Both the position numbers and the translations under genes were made by a program. Positions 51,612 to 60,578 of a DNA stretch of 64,000 nt are shown piece after piece. Each line of letters opens with the position of its first letter. Within the stretch, counting starts at the first letter, position 1. Source of the DNA: Mycetocola zhujimingii (lineage in GTDB: Bacteria; Actinomycetota; Actinomycetes; Actinomycetales; Microbacteriaceae); assembly GCF_003065425.1 (NCBI RefSeq), contig NZ_CP026949.1:248001-312000 (forward strand), read 5' to 3'. Below the pieces are notes generated by a model. The model saw nothing but the letters and a program-made list of their open reading frames with translations, was not told the DNA's origin and made no database searches.

Positions 51612-52338
51612 GCCCGGACGCGCGGCGTTCCGCGCGTCGACGCCAGAAGGGTTGCTCCCGCTCGTTGACGAACACCGTGGCAAACCCCCATCCCACCCGC
51701 CGGAGAAAGCCGGCAACGGTGCCGAATGGGCGAGCGGAGATCGACATGCCGAGGTTCCTGTCGAAAATCACGCGCATGTCCGGCTCGATCCGGTAGCTGA
51801 GATCGAGGTCGTCGTGGACGTCGTTGCGTGAGAGGTGAAGCCCGTCGCGCATGCGCTGCCACGCATCGGCCCTGAGCGCGAAGTTGGATCCGAAGAGAGG
51901 AGGGTGGCCGAGCAGGTACGCGATGAGCGTGAAGTACGCACCCAGGAAGCAATACCGCCCGAACCAGCGCGAGAATGCGGTCCCGCCGTAGAACCAGGCG
52001 GTCCCTGTGATGGCGGATGCTTCCGGCTGCGTCTGGAAGTCCGCCTCGATTCGCTCCAGCCAGCGTGGTGGCGGAACCGAGTCTGCGTCGAGTCTCGCGA
52101 GGATGTCTCCGGTCGCCGCGTCGAAACCCGCGGTGGTCGCCCACAGGATCCCGCGGTGCGGTTCAGGCACGATACGAGCGCCCGCCTCGCGTGCCACGTC
52201 GGCCGAGGCATCCGTCGACGCGTTGTCGACGACGATGACCTCGTCGGCTGGCCGGGTTTGAGCTGCGATCGCCGCCAGGCAGGTGCGAAGCAAATCTGCG
52301 TCGTTGTAGACAGGGATGATGACGGAGATCGAAGGCAC
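51559..52338 (-). CDS. Glycosyltransferase family 2 protein
   Basis: The 259-residue protein has a GT-A fold with 'SVIIPVYNDADLLRTCLAAI', the nucleotide-sugar strand 'VIVVDNASTDASADVA' and the D-x-D (ARLDADSVPP, about residue 100). A hydrophobic stretch near residues 130-150 may touch the membrane. It would transfer a sugar to a lipid, polysaccharide or protein acceptor; none can be named. No RBS-strong start is seen, but ATG 52338 gives the family N-terminus. Confidence 0.87.
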   Translation of the reverse strand: MPSISVIIPVYNDADLLRTCLAAIAAQTRPADEVIVVDNASTDASADVAREAGARIVPEPHRGILWATTAGFDAATGDILARLDADSVPPPRWLERIEADFQTQPEASAITGTAWFYGGTAFSRWFGRYCFLGAYFTLIAYLLGHPPLFGSNFALRADAWQRMRDGLHLSRNDVHDDLDLSYRIEPDMRVIFDRNLGMSISARPFGTVAGFLRRVGWGFATVFVNEREQPFWRRRAERRASGLIDVPLAPWRKAQAGRD

Positions 52339-52454
52339 CCCCCAACACTAGGGAGCCTGCGGGATGAACACAGGGGCTTGCGCCGCGGGTCCGCGGATGC
52401 CGGTCGGATCGCAACCCCTATCTCGAAATGTTTGAGTGCCGATATCGTGAGTGC

Positions 52455-52700
52455 ATGGTTGACGAGAACGATGTGCGAATGACGCTGCCCACTGACCGCA
52501 AAGACCGCGGGCCGGAAATGGGTGAGGCGGTGCAGGTCCTGAATCTCGAGGAGATCCGCGAGGACCTCGCGTCAACCATTTCGGCCATTCGCGAGAAGGT
52601 ATCGACGGGCATGCTCATCGCTGTCGCCGTCACGCTCGCTGGCATCGTTGTCGCCGCCACCCTGGCCATTGCAAGGGGTGACCATGGCGACGACTTCTAA
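52455..52700 (+). CDS. DUF3618-like small membrane protein
   Basis: The 81-residue protein has an amphipathic 'EEIREDLASTISAIREKV' stretch (about residues 33-50) like DUF3618 and a C-terminal membrane helix (about residues 53-74). DUF3618 proteins often sit beside YihY/BrkB or phage-holin-like envelope proteins. Its end overlaps the BrkB gene by 17 bp. ATG 52455 is the likely start; function is unknown. Confidence 0.7.
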   Translation: MVDENDVRMTLPTDRKDRGPEMGEAVQVLNLEEIREDLASTISAIREKVSTGMLIAVAVTLAGIVVAATLAIARGDHGDDF

Positions 52701-53814
52701 CGACGAGAGGTCGCAGGCCGCGCGCGACGACGAGGACACGGTCCTCGCGTCTGCACCGTCCGATAAGGAACTTGCCGAGGACTCCGACGCTGATCGCGAC
52801 GCCCCGCGACGTGCGAAGCTCACGCCGAAGGGACTGCTCGCCGTCTACTCGCGCGCCTTCCGCGAGTTCACCAAAGACCAGGTCGGTGATATTGCCGCCT
52901 CGCTCACCTACTTCGCAGTTCTCGCGCTGTTCCCCGCGATCCTCGCCATCATCTCGCTGCTGTCGCTCATCAACCAGGGCACCAACGTGACCGACGGCCT
53001 GCTCAAAATCTTCGGAGAGATCGCGCCGGGAGACACGGTCGAGAGCCTGAGGGGGCCCATCGAGGACCTGACCGCGACGCCCGCGGCCGGCCTCGGTTTC
53101 GTCATCGGTCTCGTCGGTGCCATCTGGTCGGCATCCGGTTATGTCCGGGCGTTCTCGCGCGGGATGAACCGGATCTACAGCGTGCAGGAAGGTCGGCCGT
53201 TCCTCAAGTTCCAGCCGGTCATCCTCCTGATCACCGTCATCTCGCTCATCACCCTCACCCTCATGGCGCTCATGATCGTGCTGAGCGGCGACATCGCCGA
53301 GGCCGTCGGTAGCGTGATCGGCCTGGGTGACACGGCGCTCCTGGTCTGGAATATTGCCAAGTGGCCGGTGATCGCATTCCTTGCGGTCATGATCCTCGCG
53401 ATGCTCTACTACGCCACGCCCAACGTCAAGCAGCACAGGTTCCGGTGGCTGACCGTTGGTGCACTGACCGCGCTCGTCGTGTGGGCGCTCGCCACCTTCG
53501 GATTCTTCTTCTACGTCTCCAACTTCGGCAACTACGACAGGACATACGGCACCCTCGGTGGCGTGATCGTGTTCCTGCTCTGGCTCTACCTCAGCAACAT
53601 GGCACTCATGTACGGCGCCGAGGTCGACGCGGAAGTCGAGCGGGTTCGCGAGCTGCAGGCCGGTATCAAGGCGGAGTACGCCATCCAGCTTCCGTTGCGC
53701 GGCACCGCGCTCATCGACGCTGCGATCGAGGCAGAGGCGAAAGCCGTCCTGGCTTCCAAGAAGCTGCGGCAGGACTGGCACGCCGAACACGCGCGGGGTT
53801 CCGAAGAGGCATAG
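52684..53814 (+). CDS. YihY/virulence factor BrkB family membrane protein
   Basis: The 376-residue protein has a hydrophilic N-terminus and about six membrane segments with YihY motifs: 'QVGDIAASLTYFAVLALFPAILAI', 'ASGYVRAFSRGMNRIY' and 'GGVIVFLLWLYLSNMALMYGAEVDAE'. The role of this family is unsettled (once annotated ribonuclease BN). AAGGGGTGACC precedes ATG 52684. A basic, charged C-terminal tail follows the last helix. Confidence 0.9.
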   Translation: MATTSNDERSQAARDDEDTVLASAPSDKELAEDSDADRDAPRRAKLTPKGLLAVYSRAFREFTKDQVGDIAASLTYFAVLALFPAILAIISLLSLINQGTNVTDGLLKIFGEIAPGDTVESLRGPIEDLTATPAAGLGFVIGLVGAIWSASGYVRAFSRGMNRIYSVQEGRPFLKFQPVILLITVISLITLTLMALMIVLSGDIAEAVGSVIGLGDTALLVWNIAKWPVIAFLAVMILAMLYYATPNVKQHRFRWLTVGALTALVVWALATFGFFFYVSNFGNYDRTYGTLGGVIVFLLWLYLSNMALMYGAEVDAEVERVRELQAGIKAEYAIQLPLRGTALIDAAIEAEAKAVLASKKLRQDWHAEHARGSEEA

Positions 53815-53837
53815 CCTCGCCGTCGGCGGTGCACGCC

Positions 53838-53903
53838 GAGAACATCAGTTGCGGTCGAGAGCGTCAGTTGCGGTCGAGAGCATCGGTTGTGCGGGATGTT
53901 CTC
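53838..53903. repeat. Two 19-bp tandem repeats inside an inverted repeat
   Basis: CAGTTGCGGTCGAGAGCRT occurs twice back to back (53846-53864, 53865-53883) and partly a third time. The block is flanked by GAGAACATC (53838-53846) and GATGTTCTC (53895-53903). It lies in the 128-bp gap between convergent genes and may serve as a terminator or a small repeat element. Confidence 0.6.
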
Positions 53904-53942
53904 GCCCGGAAGTGATGCTCTCGCGGCGGGCGGCGAGCTGCA

Positions 53943-54503
53943 TCACACCAGAGCGAGCCTCGCCTCGCGCGTGAGCAGCGACCGCTTGACGTCGATGCCC
54001 CAGGCGAACCCGCCCATGGTGCCGTCTGTGCGCAGCACCCGGTGGCACGGAACGAACAGTGCTGGCGTGTTGGTCGCGCAGACGCTCGCCGCGGCGCGCA
54101 CCGCCGCCGGGTTGCCGATGGCATCGGCGAGTTGACGGTAGGTGAGCGGATGCCCCGGCGCGATTGACCGGAGCGCAGTCCAGCCCCGAAGCCGGAACTC
54201 TCCACCGCGCTGCTCGACGGCAACGTTCTCGATGGCGGCGAGGTCGCCGTCGTAGTAGGCGGTGACGGCATCCGCTGCTGATACTGAACCCGCGGTCACG
54301 GTTGCCGGTCGAAGCACCGCAGCGATGCGCGCGGTGAGGGCGTCGACGTCGGCGGTCCAGCCGGAGGCGAGTACCGTCCCATTGTCGCGGGCGATGATCG
54401 TGAATGGGCCGTCGGGTGTGTTCATCGTGTGGCTGAGCGCGGTGGTCGTTGGCGTGCCCGACGGCGACGCCGCGGGTGCCGGGTGAAGGGTCGTGCTGGT
54501 CAT
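53943..54503 (-). CDS. ogt: Methylated-DNA-[protein]-cysteine S-methyltransferase
   Basis: The 186-residue protein has the C-terminal alkyltransferase signature P-C-H-R ([12 protein letters not shown], about residue 151), whose Cys accepts the methyl group from O6-methylguanine, and '[20 protein letters not shown]', the DNA-binding helix-turn-helix. GAGGAGATCGC precedes ATG 54503, which overlaps the AdaA-AlkA stop (ATGA). The two genes form an alkylation-damage repair pair. Confidence 0.92.
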   Translation of the reverse strand: MTSTTLHPAPAASPSGTPTTTALSHTMNTPDGPFTIIARDNGTVLASGWTADVDALTARIAAVLRPATVTAGSVSAADAVTAYYDGDLAAIENVAVEQRGGEFRLRGWTALRSIAPGHPLTYRQLADAIGNPAAVRAAASVCATNTPALFVPCHRVLRTDGTMGGFAWGIDVKRSLLTREARLALV

Positions 54504-56008
54504 GCGATCTCCTCGAGGGTCGTGGCGGGCGGCGGCGCGAGAGGCGCTTTCGTGCGGCGGGATGCCGGCGGTGCCGTGGCGGCGCTCCGCCAGAGGTGCA
54601 TACAGAGGTAGGAGCGCCACGGCGCGAAGCGCTCGACGTCGCGGGTGAGCGCACGCGGCTCGGCGGGAAGGCCGAGAGTGCGTGCACCGGTTCGCACGGC
54701 GACGTCGCCGGGCAGGAAGACGTCGGGATTGCCGAGCACCCGCATGCTGAGATAGCCCGCCGTCCAGTCGCCGATGCCGCGGAAAGCGGTGAGCGCCCGA
54801 TGCTGTTCGACGGCGTCGTCGCCAAAGCCAATGGAGAATGCGCCGGTGGCGAGAGCCTCGGCCACCGTGAGCAGGGTGTCGATCCTGGCGCGCGGGCCGA
54901 CCATCGCGTCACGGCCGTGCTCGACGATCTGTGCTGCGGTCGGGAAGAGGTGGCTGAGACCATCGGGCCCGTCGACGGGGGTGCCCGCTGCCGCGGTGAG
55001 CCGGTTGAGCTGGGTGCGGGCTGCGGCTACCGAGATCTGCTGCCCGATGATCGCGCGGAACAACATCTCTTCCGGATCCAGGGCCCCGGGCAGGCGGATG
55101 CCGGGGGTCGAGTGAACACTCGCTGCGAGGCTTGGATCTGCCCCGAGCGCTCGGTCGATGGCGACCGGATCCGCGTCGAGGTCGAACAGGCGCCGCACCC
55201 GCGACACGAGCACGGGCAGGTCGCCGAGCGAGCTCAGCGTAGCCCGCAACCGCAGTGCGTCACCGTCGAGGCGCACCTCGAAACTGCCGGGGCCGCCGGG
55301 GAGGGAGACGGTGCGCCGGTATCCGGTCGCTGTGGCGACCTCGACGCCGGCGACCGCACGAGGCACGAACCAGGCGAACAGGCCGGCGGCATCGAACGGC
55401 GGGCGGAATGGAAGCGCGAGATCGAGCGTGCCAGGCACTGGGCGGCTCGAGTGCCGCTGCCTGCTCCGGATTTCGCCTGGAGTGAGCTGGAACACCTCAC
55501 TGATGGTGTCGTTGAACTGCCGGATGCTCGAGAACCCGGCGGCGAATGCAACATCAGACGCGGGCAGGTCTGTCGAGGTGAGCAGGGTGCGTGCGGTCTG
55601 CGCGCGCAGTGCGCGCGACAGTGCGAGCGGCCCGGCGCCGAGCTCCTCGGTGAGGATCCGCGTGAGGTGCCGGCTCGAGTAGCCGAGTCGGCCGGCAAGC
55701 CCGGGGACGCCTTCACGCTCGATGATCCCATCGCCGATGAGCCGCATGGCCCGCGCGGCGAGATCGTTGCGGAGGTTCCACGCGGGTGTGCCGGGGACGG
55801 CTTCGGGGAGGCACCGCTTGCACGCGCGGTAACCGGCCTCGTGCGCTGCGGCACTGGTCGGGAAGAAGGTGACGTTCTCGGACTTCGGTGTGCGCGCCGG
55901 GCACGATGGGCGGCAATAAATGCCCGTGGTGCGCACCGCGGTGATGAACTGCCCGTCGAAACGGGAGTCCTTCGCCTGGATGGCGGAGTAGCGCTCGGTG
56001 AAGTCCAT
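54500..56008 (-). CDS. AdaA-AlkA fusion: alkylation-response activator and 3-methyladenine glycosylase
   Basis: The 502-residue protein has three parts. Residues 1-75 are an Ada zinc domain with C-x3-C and C-x2-C (YCRPSC, ACKRC), whose first Cys can accept a phosphotriester methyl. Residues ~85-185 are an AraC helix-turn-helix. Residues ~210-490 are an AlkA glycosylase with HhH and catalytic Asp ([23 protein letters not shown]). Such AdaA-AlkA fusions are common in actinobacteria and sense and repair methylated DNA. It shares an operon with ogt. Confidence 0.93.
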   Translation of the reverse strand: MDFTERYSAIQAKDSRFDGQFITAVRTTGIYCRPSCPARTPKSENVTFFPTSAAAHEAGYRACKRCLPEAVPGTPAWNLRNDLAARAMRLIGDGIIEREGVPGLAGRLGYSSRHLTRILTEELGAGPLALSRALRAQTARTLLTSTDLPASDVAFAAGFSSIRQFNDTISEVFQLTPGEIRSRQRHSSRPVPGTLDLALPFRPPFDAAGLFAWFVPRAVAGVEVATATGYRRTVSLPGGPGSFEVRLDGDALRLRATLSSLGDLPVLVSRVRRLFDLDADPVAIDRALGADPSLAASVHSTPGIRLPGALDPEEMLFRAIIGQQISVAAARTQLNRLTAAAGTPVDGPDGLSHLFPTAAQIVEHGRDAMVGPRARIDTLLTVAEALATGAFSIGFGDDAVEQHRALTAFRGIGDWTAGYLSMRVLGNPDVFLPGDVAVRTGARTLGLPAEPRALTRDVERFAPWRSYLCMHLWRSAATAPPASRRTKAPLAPPPATTLEEIA

Positions 56009-56110
56009 GCTCCGAGCTTTTCACAGCGGATGCCGTCGGGCTAGCGGAAATCGGACATTGCCGTGGAGGTGCCAGGGCCAGCCGGGGCGCTGGCTGGTCC
56101 TGCGGCGAGG

Positions 56111-56548
56111 CTACTGGCCGCTCTCGCCGCGCAGCTTCGTCGTCAGTTGCTTGAGTTGCAGCAGCTCTTCGTCCGAGAGGGCGCTCATGAGCTCGGTGAT
56201 GGTGGCCATGTGGTGGCGTGCGGCGTCCCGGTACCTGTCGAAGCCGTCATCCGTTATCGCGACGATCGTGCCTCGTTTGTCGGTGGGGTCGGGATGCTTC
56301 GACACCAGCCCGCGCGCGGCAAGCCGGTCGATGAGACGGCTCACGCTGGGCTGGCTGAGCAGAACGAGCCGATTGATGTCGCGCAGCCGTGCCCTGCGGT
56401 CGGGCTGGAGGGAGAGGTTGAAGAGAACGTCGTACTCGTTGAGCGACATGCCCCGCAGGGGGAATTCGGCGCCGAGCACCCGCAACACGCCGACCTGCGC
56501 CCGAAACAGTGATTCCCACGCGGATACGGCGAGTTCACGGTCTGTCAT
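56111..56548 (-). CDS. MarR family transcriptional regulator
   Basis: The 145-residue protein is a full-length MarR: 'EFPLRGMSLNEYDVLFNLSLQPDRRARLRDINRLVLLSQPSVSRLIDRLAARGLVSKHPDPTDKRG' spans the winged helix. AAGGAGGCTCA precedes ATG 56548. It lies among unrelated genes; no target is clear. Confidence 0.92.
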   Translation of the reverse strand: MTDRELAVSAWESLFRAQVGVLRVLGAEFPLRGMSLNEYDVLFNLSLQPDRRARLRDINRLVLLSQPSVSRLIDRLAARGLVSKHPDPTDKRGTIVAITDDGFDRYRDAARHHMATITELMSALSDEELLQLKQLTTKLRGESGQ

Positions 56549-56570
56549 TGAGCCTCCTTGCGAATCAAGC

Positions 56571-56855
56571 CTAGGGGGTGTCGTCTCGCTCGCTCCGGTC
56601 TTTCGGCGTTGTGCCGGTGATGGCGCGGTAAATCAGCACGAGTCCCGTGAAGTTGACGGCGATGCCGATGAGGGCAACGAGGATGCCGGGAATCAGTGCG
56701 ACCGGATTCGACTCAACGAGCTGCACAAGCACGAACACGACAGCGCTCGCCACCAGCAGCAGCCCGCCTCCGAAACAGATGAGACCGGTGAGCATGCGCC
56801 GACGTGCCCGGTCTGGTTGTGGGCTGCTGGGGGGATCCGGCGGGGTGTTCGACAT
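56571..56855 (-). CDS. Small two-helix membrane protein
   Basis: The 94-residue protein (MSNTPPDPPSSPQPDRARRR) has a proline-rich cytoplasmic N-terminus, two membrane helices (about residues 21-45 and 54-76) and a short charged tail. No family was recognised. The ribosome site is weak; a start at 56915 is less likely. Confidence 0.55.
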   Translation of the reverse strand: MSNTPPDPPSSPQPDRARRRMLTGLICFGGGLLLVASAVVFVLVQLVESNPVALIPGILVALIGIAVNFTGLVLIYRAITGTTPKDRSERDDTP

Positions 56856-56928
56856 GGGTTCAGGGTATCGATCCGAAGCTGGTGTCGAGCCGTGTGCGAA
56901 CGGATGCCGCGGCATCCGCTCGCCCCTG

Positions 56929-58206
56929 TTACTCGCGGCTCACATCGCTGAGCGCCTTCACCCGGCTGAGCGGGGAGAGAGCGACCCACAGAATGGTGGA
57001 CAGGCACAGGATGCCGCCGACAAACATGCCGAGGCGGGTGCCGAGCCAGTCCCCGGCAAAGCCACCAGCGAGGGCGCCGAGTGGGATGGTTCCGTAGGTC
57101 ACCGTGCGCATCGTGGCGTTCACGCGGCCGAGCAGTTCGTCGGGTGTTCGCAACTGCCGGATGGTGATGAGGAGGACGCTTGAGATCGTCGTTCCCGCCC
57201 CGTTGAGTGCGAGTGCGGCGCCGAGGAACGCGATGACGGCGACGGTGCCCCACGAGGCATCCGCCAGCGGCAGGACCGCGAGCATGAGGCACTCGACAGT
57301 GACGCACAGCATCATGATCCGGCCGACCGTGAGCCGCGCGGTGAGACGTGGGGTCAGTGCTGCCCCGGCAAGTGCGCCGGCGGCACCGACGGAGAAGACC
57401 AGTCCGAGCTGGGCCGGTTCCAGGCCAAGCTCCCGCACGGCGTGGACGACGAGCAGGATGGTCACCCACTGGGCGAAGGGGTTGTAGATCGCGGAGAAGC
57501 CGACGTTGGACTTCAGGTATGGATCGTGTGCCACCAGCGATACGCCCGCGCGGAGCTCAGCGAGAAAGTTGCGGTTGGCGTGTGTGGCCGGTTTCGACTC
57601 GGGGGTGCGGATCGCCGCGAGCGCGCCGGCCGATGTGAGGTACGCACACGCGTTCACCAGGAGCGTTGCCGGTGCCCCGAGGAGCTGCACGATGAGGCCG
57701 CCCAGTCCCGGGCCGCCGACGTCGGCGGCGGCAGCGGTCGCCTGGATGCGTGAGTTCGCCTTTTCCAGGTGCTTCCGGGGCACGAGCGAGGGGATGACGG
57801 ACTGGTAGCCCACCTCGTGCACCACGGCGAAGATGCCCAGTACGGCAGCGGTGACGACCAGGCCGGGCACGCTGAGGGCGCCGAGAGCGACGGCTCCGAC
57901 GAGTACGACGATGAGTATCGCGCGCGCTGCGTCCGACAGGATGAGCAACCGTCGGCGCCGGTGGCGATCGATGAGGACGCCGAGGGGGAGCGCAAGCAGA
58001 AGGAAGGGCACCCACTGCGCGGCGTTGATGACGCCGAGGTCGGTCGCCGACGCGTTCAGGGTGTACAGCGCGAGCAGGGGAAGCGTGAATTCGCGCAGCT
58101 GGTCGCCCGTGAACGAGGCGCCCTGCGCCGTCCAAAACCACCGAAAGTCCCCAACTTGCCGCCGTTCCTGCACGACATCCGGTGTAATGAGTGATGGCCG
58201 ATTCAT
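56929..58206 (-). CDS. MFS transporter
   Basis: The 425-residue protein has about 12 membrane segments and MFS loop signatures ('GVLIDRHRRRRLLILSDAARA', between helices 2 and 3). It resembles the MFS_3/enterobactin-exporter-like group of drug or siderophore exporters. It diverges from the CGNR regulator across a 60-bp gap full of short inverted repeats, so CGNR may control it. The substrate is unknown. Confidence 0.9.
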   Translation of the reverse strand: MNRPSLITPDVVQERRQVGDFRWFWTAQGASFTGDQLREFTLPLLALYTLNASATDLGVINAAQWVPFLLLALPLGVLIDRHRRRRLLILSDAARAILIVVLVGAVALGALSVPGLVVTAAVLGIFAVVHEVGYQSVIPSLVPRKHLEKANSRIQATAAAADVGGPGLGGLIVQLLGAPATLLVNACAYLTSAGALAAIRTPESKPATHANRNFLAELRAGVSLVAHDPYLKSNVGFSAIYNPFAQWVTILLVVHAVRELGLEPAQLGLVFSVGAAGALAGAALTPRLTARLTVGRIMMLCVTVECLMLAVLPLADASWGTVAVIAFLGAALALNGAGTTISSVLLITIRQLRTPDELLGRVNATMRTVTYGTIPLGALAGGFAGDWLGTRLGMFVGGILCLSTILWVALSPLSRVKALSDVSRE

Positions 58207-58207
58207 G

Positions 58208-58260
58208 CATTAGAGTATGGCGGATTTCTAATGGGCAATACAAGCAGAATCTATTAGAAT
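58208..58260. promoter_or_regulatory. Divergent operator region between the MFS and CGNR genes
   Basis: CATTAGA (58208-58214) and TCTAATG (58227-58233) form a 7-bp inverted repeat with a 12-nt spacer; a further ATTAGAA half lies at 58254-58260, just before the CGNR start. The motif recurs three times in a 60-bp gap, which suggests a regulator-binding site. Confidence 0.5.
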
Positions 58261-58266
58261 TGCGCC

Positions 58267-58878
58267 ATGGCATCCACCGAGCGCCGCACAACGTTCTCCA
58301 CCATCGCCGGGCATCCCGCGCTTGACCTGGTCAACACGGTTGACTGGCGGTTGAGCAGGGAGCGGTTCAGCGAGGAGCTGGTGGCCTACGGCGACGTCCT
58401 CACCTGGGCGCTCCAGTTCGAGCTCATCGATGCGGCCGCGGCCCGTGAACTCGAACGGCGCGCGAATGAGAATCCACGCGAAGCTGAAGCCGAAACACTC
58501 CGCGTCCGCGAGTTGAGGGAAGCGATCTACCTCGCCGGTTTCGCAGAGGCTGACAACGACACCGTTGCCGCCCACTACCGCGACGCAATTCAGCGAGGCC
58601 GTCTCGATCTCGATGGCGGGAAGCGGGTGTGGAAATTTCCTGTCGACCTGTCGCTGCCGCGGCACCACATGGCGATTCAGGCTCTTGATCTCTTCACGCG
58701 CGTGGATGCCGCCACGTTCGGCCAGTGCCATGACGCCGAGTGCGGCTGGGTATTCCTCGACACCTCGCCGCGGCACAACCGGCGCTGGTGCGTGTCTGCC
58801 GACTGCGGCAATCGCAACCGGGTGCGGGAGTTCTACGAGAGAAATCGCAAGGCGGGAGATTCCGGCCCGGCCGCGTAA
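58267..58878 (+). CDS. CGNR zinc-finger (ABATE domain) regulator
   Basis: The 203-residue protein has an N-terminal ABATE-like domain ('GHPALDLVNTVDW') and a C-terminal CGNR zinc finger: CHDAECGWVFLDTS, 'NRRWCVSADCGNRNRVREFYERN' with the C-G-N-R core. CGNR proteins are putative DNA-binding regulators, often next to a transporter. It is the likely regulator of the divergent MFS gene. Confidence 0.9.
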   Translation: MASTERRTTFSTIAGHPALDLVNTVDWRLSRERFSEELVAYGDVLTWALQFELIDAAAARELERRANENPREAEAETLRVRELREAIYLAGFAEADNDTVAAHYRDAIQRGRLDLDGGKRVWKFPVDLSLPRHHMAIQALDLFTRVDAATFGQCHDAECGWVFLDTSPRHNRRWCVSADCGNRNRVREFYERNRKAGDSGPAA

Positions 58879-58923
58879 TACCGGGCATCCTTCCGCCGCG
58901 GAGACCCGGGCGTTAACGGATTG

Positions 58924-58955
58924 AAGGCCGGTCGTAGAGGCTTACGACCGGCCTT
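58924..58955 (+). terminator. Hairpin terminator after the CGNR gene
   Basis: AAGGCCGGTCGTA pairs perfectly over 13 bp with its complement around GAGGCT. Confidence 0.8.
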
Positions 58956-59081
58956 CCCCTTGCACCAAGAGTGTCCTGCAATCACATTCCGCTTCAGCTG
59001 CCACAGCAAACAACTTCCGCTCTTCGAATATATAACGGAAAGGTAACGGCGTCTAGTTACCGAAACGTTATTTTTCCGAAA

Positions 59082-60203
59082 CTACTCCGCGCGTCTCCGA
59101 CGCAGCACAGCCATCGGGACCCCGGCTCCAATGAGGAGGGCCGCGATCCCGGCAGGCAGCGCGGTATCGGCACCTGTTGCCGCCACCGTCTCGCTGGTCC
59201 GGGCATCAGACCCCGCCCGGTTCTCACTGGGCCCCTGACTGTCGACCGGCGGTGTGGCAGCGGTGTCGTCATCCCTGGCGGGAGGGGTGACGGTGGGCGC
59301 TGCCGTGGCCGTGGGTGCGATCGCCGGTGCGGTGACGACGGGAGGGGTGGTCCCCGACGCTGGATCGGCGGGAAGGATGGCCGCTGGCGGGTCTGCGTCT
59401 GGTGTCGTTTCCGCTGGCGGCGCGGTTGCGGTCGGTTCGTCAGCCGGCGGAGCCGAAACGGGCGGGGCGCCAGGGGCCTCGCAGTCGCGTGGTGCGGTGA
59501 TCGTGTTCGCGTCGAGCGTGACCGCCCCGTTCCTCGCGAGCAGTCGTCCGTCGACATCCGCCCCGGTGTTGGCCGTAATCGATGTCAGCGCCATCACGGT
59601 GCCGGCGACGCGCGAATACGAGCCGAGTGTGGCCGATGACGTGGACTGCCAGAAAACGTTGCAGGCGGTCAGCTCGCCGCTGAGGACGACGTTGCTGTTC
59701 GACGCGAAATTGATGGTGCTCGCTGATTGGAAGATGAAGACCGAGCTGGCATCGCCGACAAGAGTCAGCGTGCCGGTGAGGCTGAGGGCTCCTCCGGCGT
59801 ACACTCCGGCGGTGAGGCTGCGACCACCAAGTTCGGTGGCGCCGGACTCGGAGGCCGGGCGCCCGGCCGCGTCGAGGTACGCCTTCGTCAGGTCGTCCTG
59901 CGCGGTGCGGGCAATGGTGTCGCTCGAGTGGACCGTCCCGTCCACTCGACCCGGCGGGAACCCGGTGACCGCGGCAGAGGGGCTCACGCCGAGGGCGCCG
60001 GAGATCACCGACGGGCCCGTGTTGGTGACCGCGGAACCGGCGAGCACGCCGAAGTCTCCCGCCGTAGCCAGTGCAACGGGTGCTTCGGCCGCGGTGGCGC
60101 CGAGCGGTGCGGCAACCGACAGGAACAGTGCGAGGGCGGCGGCGGACACGGCGCGAGCACCGAACTTCCGTGCGGCGGTGGGCGAGGGAGGAACGTGGTG
60201 CAT
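59082..60203 (-). CDS. DUF3494 ice-binding-like protein with wall/membrane anchor
   Basis: The 373-residue protein has a signal peptide (about residues 1-39). The DUF3494 domain (about 40-240) shows 'LATAGDFGVLAGSAVTNTGPSVISGALGVSPS', 'FIFQSASTINFASNSNVVL' and 'GRLLARNGAVTLDANTI'. A Pro/Thr/Ala-rich linker (about 245-330) and a C-terminal VAATG-like motif, hydrophobic helix and RRRR tail follow. DUF3494 proteins bind ice and inhibit recrystallisation. The tail resembles an LAxTG-type sortase signal (here VAATG). Ice binding itself is inferred from the family. Confidence 0.9.
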   Translation of the reverse strand: MHHVPPSPTAARKFGARAVSAAALALFLSVAAPLGATAAEAPVALATAGDFGVLAGSAVTNTGPSVISGALGVSPSAAVTGFPPGRVDGTVHSSDTIARTAQDDLTKAYLDAAGRPASESGATELGGRSLTAGVYAGGALSLTGTLTLVGDASSVFIFQSASTINFASNSNVVLSGELTACNVFWQSTSSATLGSYSRVAGTVMALTSITANTGADVDGRLLARNGAVTLDANTITAPRDCEAPGAPPVSAPPADEPTATAPPAETTPDADPPAAILPADPASGTTPPVVTAPAIAPTATAAPTVTPPARDDDTAATPPVDSQGPSENRAGSDARTSETVAATGADTALPAGIAALLIGAGVPMAVLRRRRAE

Positions 60204-60578
60204 GGTGCGGGCCTAACGGGGAATGGGAGGTGCGAGCGGCGATGCGCCGTTGGCACGACGATCTGTATCGCTGATGCCTCATCTATGCGGCGAATCGCCC
60301 GCGGTGTTTCCCAGCTCTGCTCAGCAGCCTGGTTCGCGGCGATTGTGACGGACTCGTTTGACAGTGACCCCACCCGCACAGTCAGAGCGGATGAGTGACG
60401 TTAGCGTCCTCTCACGCACCGGTAAGACGGTGGCGAGGATGTCGAGCCCCTCCTGAACCTTACAGTGAGCGGGGCTGGGGCGGCGCTCGTGCGGGGAGCG
60501 CGGGCGATTATTGTAGGTGCGGATGCCGCGTCGCGCGACCCACGGTCATTTTCAGGACACACGCATAGTGTGGAGACG
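60204..60578. other. 375-bp intergenic region, nothing clear
   Basis: The stretch lies between the divergent ice-binding and UvrA-like genes. It contains CATAGTG near 60564, which could be a -10 box of a weakly led or leaderless uvrA-like transcript. I found no small gene or RNA I can support. Confidence 0.4.
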
